In this document: positions 20,501 through 27,699 of the stretch, piece by piece
How positions within the stretch are numbered: position 1 is the first letter of the stretch
How the letters are laid out: each line of letters begins with the position of its first letter
NCBI RefSeq assembly: GCF_029958905.1
Contig: NZ_CP124614.1
Span: 1,054,001-1,118,000, forward strand
Length of the DNA stretch: 64,000 nucleotides
DNA from: Vibrio sp. YMD68
Lineage (GTDB): Bacteria > Pseudomonadota > Gammaproteobacteria > Enterobacterales > Vibrionaceae
Direction: 5' to 3'
The notes under the pieces: generated by a model
What the model saw: only the letters and a program-made list of their open reading frames with translations
The model's database searches: none
Told to the model about the DNA's origin: nothing
Made by a program: the position numbers and the translations under genes

Positions 20501-20699
20501 TGCCAATGATCTGTTTGATAGCAAGATGGTGATCTTTGATGGCAGTGTGCGCTCGAACCACGCCCGCGACAGAGCACTCATCGGTAATCGCGATGGCTTG
20601 ATAACGTAAAAAGTCAGCCTGAATCACCAACTCTTCCGCATGTGAAGCACCGGTTAAAAAAGAAAAGTTACTCTGACAAAAAAGTTCTGCGTATTTCAT
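17595..20699 (-). CDS. dnaE2: Error-prone DNA polymerase DnaE2 (ImuC)
   Basis: C-family polymerase of damage-induced mutagenesis, acting with ImuA and ImuB through the beta clamp. 1034 residues: N-terminal PHP domain (starting [22 protein letters not shown]), palm and fingers ([20 protein letters not shown] holds the catalytic Asp cluster), helix-hairpin-helix region and an OB-fold near the C-terminus. Start is ATG 20699; the frame is open further upstream but overlaps imuB. Seven bases separate it from the imuB stop. Confidence 0.94.
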   Translation of the reverse strand: [1034 protein letters not shown]

Positions 20700-20706
20700 A
20701 TCAACA

Positions 20707-22191
20707 TTAACTAAATTGACCGTGAATAAACCAGTTTTTCTGGTGATCTCGAAAAACCCAAAGCCAGCGACCTTCAGCGCTACGAGCAATGAAATAGTCA
20801 CGGATCATGTCATTGCCGTCCCACCAACCTGTGACGATGCGTTCAGGCCCACTGATGATATGGGCTTTCTCGGTGAGCGGTTGCGGCGAGGAGTGCATGA
20901 ACGTCGGGCGGAGACGGGCAGGCATTGATTGAGATCTCATGGGCATGGATTTCATTGACATAGGTTTTATTGAGTTAGATTCCATTGAGTTAGATGTCAT
21001 TGACCGAGGTTTTGTTGATTCAGGAGGATGACTGGGGTTATAGAGAGTGGTGGACTTCTCTGGTCTTGGGTCATGGGTTGTATGCACTTTATAAAGGGTG
21101 TCGTTACCCAGCTTGGCTTGCAGTAAAGAGATCAGTTCTAACTCTGTCTGCTGCCCCTTAAATCCACAAAAAATATCTTGCGTCGCGCTTTGGCGATCAC
21201 CGTATCGAATAATGACCAGTCTCATACTGTGGGTAGGCGCATTGAGAGCTAATGACTCTAAAGACAAATGGCACAACACCGCCCACTTATCTGAGAGGTA
21301 GTCCCCACTTGCTGATGTAAAAGAGATCTTCTGTTCTTTATGATCTCTCAAATACAAGATTAAGCACAGCTCATAAGCTACCTGGCTTCGTAATGTTAAA
21401 AATCGCTCTAATTGCTTGAGCAGTCTCATTAATGGTCTTTCAAGCCATTGCACATTATCAATATCAAACAGCAGCTCTAAGTGTCTCTCAAAGGTTTCTG
21501 GTGGGTGATAAAAGGTGACCGGATGTTTGAATTGACCCAACAGGCGGCCCACGTAATTCACAAGGTCAATGTTGAAGCGTCTCGCAAGCTCTTGCATAGG
21601 CAAAGGGAGGAGCTCTTGAAATGTGCGAATCCCAATACGACGAAGTTGTTCCACTTGTTTTCTATCAAGATCACTGATGGACAGAGGAAGGTGATGAATC
21701 TGTGCCATGATCGATTCTTTATCTTCATAAAGGCGGTTTTTTGCCGATTTTGCCAGCAACATTGCCGAGAAAGGGGAAAAGCCGGTGGCGAACTGATAGC
21801 GAAAATTAAGCTGTTCAAGGTGCTGACTGGTTATTTGCCAGTAGGTGTCTAAATCGTGGTAGAGAGACAGCATGTTAGACACCTTTAACAGTATCCCTTT
21901 GGGTGGAAAAAGGGTGATGTCTGATGTTTTCAAATATAGCCACTGAGCAATGTGAGTTAGCGTTTGTTGTTCTGTTTGAGCGTCATAAGCGTGCACCTGC
22001 AAATGGGTACACAAGGTGGCTGCGCTGCCTAATCCCATCCCAATATTGAGGCTCTGATTTAGCGCAGCATCATTGAGCTGCACTATTTGATGTTTCTTTT
22101 CATCGACAATCACTAAGGGCGCTTCAGACTGCTCAGAAAACAGCGCATCGAGTTGCAAATGAGGGAAATGTAAATAGAGCCACAGCTGCAC
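20707..22191 (-). CDS. imuB: Y-family-like polymerase subunit ImuB
   Basis: 494 residues, structural relative of DinB without polymerase activity; bridges ImuA, DnaE2 and the clamp. Begins with GTG (QLWLYLHFPHLQLDAL). The usual S-D-E active-site motif is replaced (SNMLSLYHDL), as in other ImuB proteins. Before the conserved C-terminal segment (ERIVTGWWDGNDMIRDYFIA) there is a low-complexity stretch rich in Ser-Met pairs (residues about 398-435). GTG start three bases after the imuA stop. Confidence 0.92.
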   Translation of the reverse strand: MQLWLYLHFPHLQLDALFSEQSEAPLVIVDEKKHQIVQLNDAALNQSLNIGMGLGSAATLCTHLQVHAYDAQTEQQTLTHIAQWLYLKTSDITLFPPKGILLKVSNMLSLYHDLDTYWQITSQHLEQLNFRYQFATGFSPFSAMLLAKSAKNRLYEDKESIMAQIHHLPLSISDLDRKQVEQLRRIGIRTFQELLPLPMQELARRFNIDLVNYVGRLLGQFKHPVTFYHPPETFERHLELLFDIDNVQWLERPLMRLLKQLERFLTLRSQVAYELCLILYLRDHKEQKISFTSASGDYLSDKWAVLCHLSLESLALNAPTHSMRLVIIRYGDRQSATQDIFCGFKGQQTELELISLLQAKLGNDTLYKVHTTHDPRPEKSTTLYNPSHPPESTKPRSMTSNSMESNSIKPMSMKSMPMRSQSMPARLRPTFMHSSPQPLTEKAHIISGPERIVTGWWDGNDMIRDYFIARSAEGRWLWVFRDHQKNWFIHGQFS

Positions 22192-22194
22192 GAT

Positions 22195-22872
22195 TCAACC
22201 TTGCTTTCGTAACGGGAAAGGAACAATGACTGGGGAAGCTTGATCCAAGGTTAAACTTGGCCATAAGTGATCCATAGAGAGGATAAAACGTCCTTGAGGC
22301 CAGCCTCCCTTTCGCTTCGTGATGGTCACTTCGAGCCCATTTCGGTGAGGGAACAGAGTCATACTTAAATTGACGGGAAGCGAAAATCGCCCTTTTTGTG
22401 GTGGGCGAAAAATAAATTGTAAGCAGTCGCCTTCTTCACTGGCTACTTGAAGCCGCCTTGCCTGATGAACTTCAAGATCCGCGTTCCATAAAAAGACTCG
22501 GCTACACGCGCCACTTCTTAAGCATTGTTCTGCCGCCCATAACGCCTGTTGGTGAGTATGGGGTGAAATAATGAGTACGTTTTTGTTATCAATGCCTTCG
22601 GCTTCAAGTTGCTCTGCACACAAATAGCCAGGAGGTTGAATAAAGACCGATAATCGTTTCGATTCTGTTTTTTTAATGTGAGGTAGGATCAAGCGTAATT
22701 CTCCAATCCCACTGAGCGATTGAATGTCAACCACGCCATGTTTTGGGTAGCCGCCTTCTAGCTTCTGATCGAGAACATTGAAGCCCGTAGAGAGGTATTC
22801 ACCTGATACGGGGGTATGGGTACCTTGCCATATCAGCTGATTATTTTTGAGTTTTTCTATCAATTCACACAT
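22195..22872 (-). CDS. imuA: ImuA, RecA-like mutagenesis protein
   Basis: 225-residue RecA/SulA-like protein, first gene of the SOS-controlled imuA-imuB-dnaE2 operon. Features: STGFNVLDQKLEGGYPKHGVVDI resembles the RecA-fold entry but without a functional Walker A lysine motif, which is the ImuA norm. Ribosome binding site AGGTGA partly coincides with the end of the LexA box. In well-studied species this cassette makes damage-induced mutations and needs all three proteins. Confidence 0.9.
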   Translation of the reverse strand: MCELIEKLKNNQLIWQGTHTPVSGEYLSTGFNVLDQKLEGGYPKHGVVDIQSLSGIGELRLILPHIKKTESKRLSVFIQPPGYLCAEQLEAEGIDNKNVLIISPHTHQQALWAAEQCLRSGACSRVFLWNADLEVHQARRLQVASEEGDCLQFIFRPPQKGRFSLPVNLSMTLFPHRNGLEVTITKRKGGWPQGRFILSMDHLWPSLTLDQASPVIVPFPLRKQG

Positions 22873-22880
22873 AAAATCAC

Positions 22881-22896
22881 CTGTATATACATACAG
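22881..22896 (-). promoter_or_regulatory. LexA (SOS) box of imuA operon
   Basis: CTGTATATACATACAG, matching the gammaproteobacterial consensus CTGT-n8-ACAG perfectly at both half-sites. It ends eight bases before the imuA ATG, so a bound repressor would cover the translation start and leader. Confidence 0.93.
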
Positions 22897-23010
22897 TATA
22901 TATCATGTATTAAAAGCAGCAATAAAAAGATTGGAATGAGAGTGAATTTGACCCTTGTAAAATGGGTAAGCATCTATGAATTAAGCAGAAATAAATACGC
23001 AGAAAATAAA

Positions 23011-23038
23011 AATGCCTTGCTAAGCGTAACAAGGCATT
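23011..23038 (-). terminator. Terminator of yciK
   Basis: AATGCCTTG (23011-23019) pairs with CAAGGCATT (23030-23038); on the minus strand it is followed by TTTTATTTTC. Confidence 0.85.
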
Positions 23039-23069
23039 GTTGATTTTTTAGAGCAACACGGGTGTCATG

Positions 23070-23810
23070 TTATTTGGGCTGGGCATCAATACATTGACCG
23101 TGAATGTCTTTTCCTTCTGGTGCCATTAAGTAAAGGTACAGAGGGATAATATCCTTTGGTGTTTTGAGTAACTCAACATCTTCTGCTGGGAAAGCTTTAG
23201 CCCGCATTCCAGTACGAGTGCCGCCAGGGTTGATCGCATTAACACGAACGGGAGAATCGGTTAACTCATCCGCAAGGACTTGCATCATGCCTTCGGTAGC
23301 AAACTTCGACATCGCATACGTTCCCCAGTAAGCACGACCCGAATGCCCGACGGTTGAGGTGGTAAAGGTGACACGTGCATCTTCAGATTCCAGCAGCAAT
23401 GGCAACAGCGCTTGAGTCATCAAAAATTGAGCCTTGACGTTCACTTGCATCACATCATCAAAGGAATCTTCGCCAATTTGAGCGAAAGGGCTGATAACCC
23501 CCAAAATACTGGCGTTATGCAAAACACCATCAAGACGACCAAATTGCGTTTGAATCGTGTCGGCCATATCAATGTAGTTCTGTTTTGTTGCCCCTTTCAT
23601 GTCTAAAGGCACAATGGCTGGCTGAGAGTAACCCGCTTCAACGATTTCATCGTAAGTGTGCTCAAGTTTTTTAACGGTACGGCCAAGCAGAATAACCGTC
23701 GCGCCATGTTCGGCAAAACTCATGGCTGCTTGTTTGCCGATGCCTGCGCCAGCGCCTGTAACGAGGATAACTTTGTCTTTGAGGGCGTTTGCAGAAACTG
23801 AATAATCCAC
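23070..23810 (-). CDS. yciK: Short-chain dehydrogenase YciK
   Basis: 246-residue SDR oxidoreductase, colinear with E. coli YciK. Rossmann motif GAGAGIGK, then LHNASILG, active-site Tyr/Lys in YAMSKFATEGM and NPGGTRTGMRAKAFP. Begins with GTG at 23810 preceded by AAGGAAG. The substrate is not established for this family. Divergent from sohB as in many gammaproteobacteria. Confidence 0.9.
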   Translation of the reverse strand: MDYSVSANALKDKVILVTGAGAGIGKQAAMSFAEHGATVILLGRTVKKLEHTYDEIVEAGYSQPAIVPLDMKGATKQNYIDMADTIQTQFGRLDGVLHNASILGVISPFAQIGEDSFDDVMQVNVKAQFLMTQALLPLLLESEDARVTFTTSTVGHSGRAYWGTYAMSKFATEGMMQVLADELTDSPVRVNAINPGGTRTGMRAKAFPAEDVELLKTPKDIIPLYLYLMAPEGKDIHGQCIDAQPK

Positions 23811-23913
23811 CGTAAGCTTCCTTATTGTCGTGATTTTATTTTTTTCTATGCGATAAGACGGTTACAATAACCGAGTAGAACGAACAATACACTAATTCGT
23901 ACATTTGAGGATA

Positions 23914-24981
23914 ATGACATTGGAATTTTTGTTGGACTATGGCCTATTTTTGGCCAAGATTGCGACTGTCGTCGTCGCGATTATTGCGATTTTAGTGATA
24001 GCTAAAGCCGTTGGTGGTAAAGGCAGCGGTGATAAGGGTGAGCTAGAGATTACAAATTTGACCGAACAGCACAAAGCACGTGTTGAACAACTTGAGCATC
24101 ACTTACATGATGACGCTTTTCTTAAAGCTCGCGATAAAGCCGAGAAGAAAAACGACAAAGAAAAAACAAAATCTCGTGAGAAAGAGATAAAACAAGCCGT
24201 CAAAAAGGGTGAGTTGGATGCGAAACGAGAGTCGCATTTATTTGTATTGGACTTTAATGGCAGCATTGATGCAAAAGAAGTGGCGTCATTACGCGAAGAA
24301 GTGACGGCTATTTTGGCGGTGGCGCGAAAAGGCGATGAAGTTTTATTACGTTTAGAGTCTGGTGGTGGCATGGTACATGGCTATGGCTTGGCATCGTCTC
24401 AACTTGATCGTATTAAAGCAGCGGGCTTACCACTGAGTATTTCGGTTGATAAAGTCGCTGCGAGTGGCGGTTATATGATGGCGTGTATCGCGGATAAAAT
24501 TATCTCAGCACCGTTTGCCATTGTTGGGTCGATCGGTGTGATCGCTCAGCTCCCAAATTTCAATAAACTGCTTAAAAAGCATGATATTGAATTTGAACAG
24601 TTAACGGCAGGCGAGTACAAACGTACATTGACCATGTTTGGTGAAAACAGCGATAAAGCCCGTGATAAGTTCAAGCAAGAGCTAGAAGAAACACATGGCT
24701 TATTTAAAGACTTCATTCGTGAACGTCGCCCTGAACTCGATCTTGAGAAAGTGGCAACGGGCGAACACTGGTTTGGCACACAGGCGAAAGAGCTTGGCTT
24801 GGTTGATGAGATCAGAACGTCTGATGATGTTGTCGTGGAAGCGTGTAAAGATAAAACCGTTCTGTCTATTCATTATGTGCAGAAAAAGAAGCTCACCGAC
24901 AAATTAGCTGGCGTTGCCGGTGAAGCCGCAGACAATGTATTAATGAAACTGATTAGCCGCGGTCAAAAGCCGATTATTTAA
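23914..24981 (+). CDS. sohB: Inner-membrane peptidase SohB
   Basis: 355-residue signal-peptide-peptidase-like serine protease (family S49). N-terminal membrane segment (about 7-28), a charged coiled linker rich in Lys/Glu (about 50-105), then the protease domain. Nucleophile Ser in DKVAASGGYMMAC and general base Lys in AGEYKRTLT are both present. ATG 23914 with TGAGGA upstream is preferred to the TTG at 23905. Confidence 0.92.
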   Translation: MTLEFLLDYGLFLAKIATVVVAIIAILVIAKAVGGKGSGDKGELEITNLTEQHKARVEQLEHHLHDDAFLKARDKAEKKNDKEKTKSREKEIKQAVKKGELDAKRESHLFVLDFNGSIDAKEVASLREEVTAILAVARKGDEVLLRLESGGGMVHGYGLASSQLDRIKAAGLPLSISVDKVAASGGYMMACIADKIISAPFAIVGSIGVIAQLPNFNKLLKKHDIEFEQLTAGEYKRTLTMFGENSDKARDKFKQELEETHGLFKDFIRERRPELDLEKVATGEHWFGTQAKELGLVDEIRTSDDVVVEACKDKTVLSIHYVQKKKLTDKLAGVAGEAADNVLMKLISRGQKPII

Positions 24982-25034
24982 TTAAAGCTGATTGTTTAAT
25001 GAAAACAATGCAATAAAAAGAGCCATTCAAGTTT

Positions 25035-25083
25035 AAACGCCTAGCCAGAACACTTAACAGTGAATGACGGTTAGGCGTTTTTG
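25035..25083 (+). terminator. Terminator of sohB, overlapping the end of rrtA
   Basis: AAACGCCTA (25035-25043) pairs with TAGGCGTTT (25072-25080) across a 28-nt loop that itself contains CACTTAACAGTG; a short T run follows. The right arm lies inside the last codons of the opposing rrtA gene. Confidence 0.65.
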
Positions 25084-25622
25084 TTTCTACCATACCAATA
25101 AGAGAAGTAAGCGAGTAAAAGCCCAGAGACGGCACCAAATAAGTGAGATTCAATGGCAACACGAGCATCAATCAAACCACTTGTCACGGTGGACGCACCA
25201 AAACTGAATTCCCATACTATCTTCGCCATTAATCCGAACACTAACAATCCACTGCTTTTTCGGCCGTGTAAGCTTTCGCGTAGGGCGTAGTAGCCAAAGA
25301 GCCCGTGTAACGATCCGGATAACCCCGCATAGAGCTGCATGTCGGTAAATAGGTTGCCAATGCCAACGGCCATACTGGTTAGCAGTAGAGGGAAGAGCAG
25401 GGTTGGAAGGCTAGGTTTAAAAATGAAGCCAATAAACCATAATCCAATAAGATTCATGGCCCAATGAGCAAAGTTGGTGTGAGTGAAATTTCCTGTTAGG
25501 ATCCGCCACCATTGTCCAGAATGAATGGCCGTAGCATTCCATTCAACGTAAGAGTGTAATGGCTCAAATTGTAAGCCTAAGCAGATAATGCTGATGACAG
25601 ATAAAAGAAGGTAAACGCGCAA
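25071..25622 (-). CDS. rrtA: Rhombosortase (rhomboid-family intramembrane protease)
   Basis: 183-residue, six-span rhomboid protease. The catalytic Ser is in the GLSGSLHG motif (rhombosortases have this form) and the catalytic His in ESHLFGAVSG. In Vibrio, rhombosortase cleaves the GlyGly-CTERM tail of type II-secreted proteins so that they can be anchored at the surface. I see no GlyGly-CTERM protein in this window. The start appears to be TTG at 25622, only three bases from the ATG of the divergent tapT, so each promoter must lie in the other gene. Confidence 0.87.
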   Translation of the reverse strand: MRVYLLLSVISIICLGLQFEPLHSYVEWNATAIHSGQWWRILTGNFTHTNFAHWAMNLIGLWFIGFIFKPSLPTLLFPLLLTSMAVGIGNLFTDMQLYAGLSGSLHGLFGYYALRESLHGRKSSGLLVFGLMAKIVWEFSFGASTVTSGLIDARVAIESHLFGAVSGLLLAYFSYWYGRNKNA

Positions 25623-25625
25623 GAT

Positions 25626-26279
25626 ATGTACCGATATTGTTTAGAATGTGGAAAATCACACAAAGCTTGTATTTGTCGTTGGATCAAAAGACTACCATCG
25701 AATGTGGAATTGATCATCCTACAACATTCTAGCGAAGTACAAAGACCGATGGGAACGGCGAAAATTTTGACGCTATCTTTGGAGAACAGCCACAGTTTTA
25801 TTGGTGAAGACTTTAGCCAGGATCGTCAACTCAACGCGTTATTGAATGATGCCGATTACGCCCATTACATTATGTACCCCTGTGATCAATCACGCTGTGT
25901 TTCAACATTACTCGCCGATGATGCCGGGCAAGACCGAGATGAAGAAAGGAGTGATGGTAATCCAGCAAAGCTGCGAGTTATTTTGCTGGATGGCACATGG
26001 AAGAAAGCGTACAAAATGTGGCAATTGTCCGCTAACTTACATGATCTTCCAATGTTGCATTTACCTAAAGGGCTGAAAGGAAACTACCGTATCCGAAAAG
26101 CGCCGAGTGACAATAGCCTATCTACGGTGGAAGCTGGGTATCACTTACTCAGTATTTTGCAGCCAGAGCAAGATTTCTCACCGCTACTGACCACTTTTGA
26201 CAACATGATTCAATTTCAAATAGATCAGATGCCAGAAGGGGTTTTTGAGCGAAACTATCTCCGTAGCCTTAATGATTAG
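25626..26279 (+). CDS. tapT: tRNA-uridine aminocarboxypropyltransferase
   Basis: 217-residue DTW-domain enzyme that adds the 3-amino-3-carboxypropyl group from SAM to uridine 47 of tRNAs (E. coli YfiP/TapT). N-terminal zinc-binding cysteines CxECGKxxxxCxC, and the DTW motif as DGTW in ILLDGTWKKAYKM. The C-terminal SDNSLSTVEAGYH segment is typical. Divergent from rrtA. Confidence 0.9.
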   Translation: MYRYCLECGKSHKACICRWIKRLPSNVELIILQHSSEVQRPMGTAKILTLSLENSHSFIGEDFSQDRQLNALLNDADYAHYIMYPCDQSRCVSTLLADDAGQDRDEERSDGNPAKLRVILLDGTWKKAYKMWQLSANLHDLPMLHLPKGLKGNYRIRKAPSDNSLSTVEAGYHLLSILQPEQDFSPLLTTFDNMIQFQIDQMPEGVFERNYLRSLND

Positions 26280-26301
26280 CTTAACTCCGTAGATTTTCAT
26301 T

Positions 26302-27621
26302 TTATGTGTTGGAAAACAGTTGTTGATGAAGCCGTTGCGCGTGGCCATCGGTCATTGCGGAAATATAGTCAGCGATCACTCGCAGTTTTTGGCTAGGGTC
26401 TCCTTTCGAGAGTTGCCACTTACTTTTTTCAACGTCGGGAAGTAGGCGTTCCGCGTTGGGACTGAGCGCTTCAAACAAATCCATAATAATTTGTTGGCCC
26501 TTGTATTCCACAATCTGTACTTGCGGAATTTGAATAACGTACTGGCTGACAAAGTGCTTTAAGATATTCAGCGCTTTACTCATATTCACATCTAAATACG
26601 CATTATAGGCCAGTAAATGGGTCTCAAAATCAGCATCGACGGGTTGAATGGTGACACTGGTGAGTAGCGCGTTCACCATGCCGCCGATAGCGTCTTTACG
26701 TTGATGGTGTTTTCCAGAGAAGAGCATCTCAGTAATCGAGGCAATATGCGCTTCAAACCAAGGCTCACCACACTCTGATAATCGACTGGCTGCGGCTTCT
26801 ACCCATTGGTTTCGATTAATCATGCCAAGCGCAATGGCATCTTCAAGATCGTGAACACCGTAGGCAATATCATCGGCCAATTCCATGATGGAGCAATCTA
26901 AAGATTTGAAACGAGTTTTGCTGTGTTGGTGGCTCGATAAAGGGGCGCTGCGAAGTTCGCACAGTAACGCTTGATCTTTTTTTGAAAGGGGTTTGATGAC
27001 CCAATCAAAGAAATGCTTATCGCAGTCATAAATACCTTTAGCAGGAAGCCAGTCGGTCGCTTTTAACCGGCGCTGATCAAACGTCGCTTTAGGCTTTGTT
27101 TTGGCTTGAGTCTGGCTCAAAAAGGCCGGGTACTTAATCAGCCCCAATAAGGCTCTGCGAGACAAATTCATACCAAAATGTTCGGTATAAGGTTCGAGCT
27201 GAGTGACAATGCGGAAGGTTTGCGCATTACCCTCAAATCCCCCATGATTACGCATCATATAATTGAGAGCGATTTCTCCCCCGTGTCCATAGGGAGGGTG
27301 CCCAATATCATGCGCTAAGCAGAGAGAATCGATAAGGCTGTCTGAGGGAAGTAAGTCTTTAAATTCAGGCTGTTTCTTTTTCAACTGAGCGACAATGCCA
27401 GTGCCGAGTTGTGCCGCTTCTAAGGAATGAGTCAAACGGGTACGGTGAAAGTCATCCACACTATTACCATGTACCTGAGTTTTGGCCTGTAGTCGCCTAA
27501 ACGCGGCAGAATGTAAAATGCGCGCTCGATCACGTTGGTATGGGCTTCGGTGATCATCGCGCCTAATTTTATGTTCATCATCGTGTCTATCTTGCCAAAG
27601 AAGGCTGATCTCTGTATCCAT
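26302..27621 (-). CDS. dGTPase-like HD-domain triphosphohydrolase
   Basis: 439 residues of the dNTP triphosphohydrolase family. Metal-binding HD motifs: RLTHSLEAAQ, AHDIGHPPYGHGGE, and the later Asp in MELADDIAYGVHD. Probably converts dNTPs to deoxynucleoside plus triphosphate; relatives act in dNTP balance or phage defence, and I cannot tell which here. Start at 27621 (MDTEISLLWQDRH, preceded by AAGGA) is chosen over the longer frames from 27663 or 27687. Confidence 0.87.
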   Translation of the reverse strand: MDTEISLLWQDRHDDEHKIRRDDHRSPYQRDRARILHSAAFRRLQAKTQVHGNSVDDFHRTRLTHSLEAAQLGTGIVAQLKKKQPEFKDLLPSDSLIDSLCLAHDIGHPPYGHGGEIALNYMMRNHGGFEGNAQTFRIVTQLEPYTEHFGMNLSRRALLGLIKYPAFLSQTQAKTKPKATFDQRRLKATDWLPAKGIYDCDKHFFDWVIKPLSKKDQALLCELRSAPLSSHQHSKTRFKSLDCSIMELADDIAYGVHDLEDAIALGMINRNQWVEAAASRLSECGEPWFEAHIASITEMLFSGKHHQRKDAIGGMVNALLTSVTIQPVDADFETHLLAYNAYLDVNMSKALNILKHFVSQYVIQIPQVQIVEYKGQQIIMDLFEALSPNAERLLPDVEKSKWQLSKGDPSQKLRVIADYISAMTDGHAQRLHQQLFSNT

Positions 27622-27699
27622 GCCTACCGTCCTTTTTCCTGGATGCTTATCACCGAAATACATGGCTCCCGATTGCGATAATAACAATAGCGGTCACCT

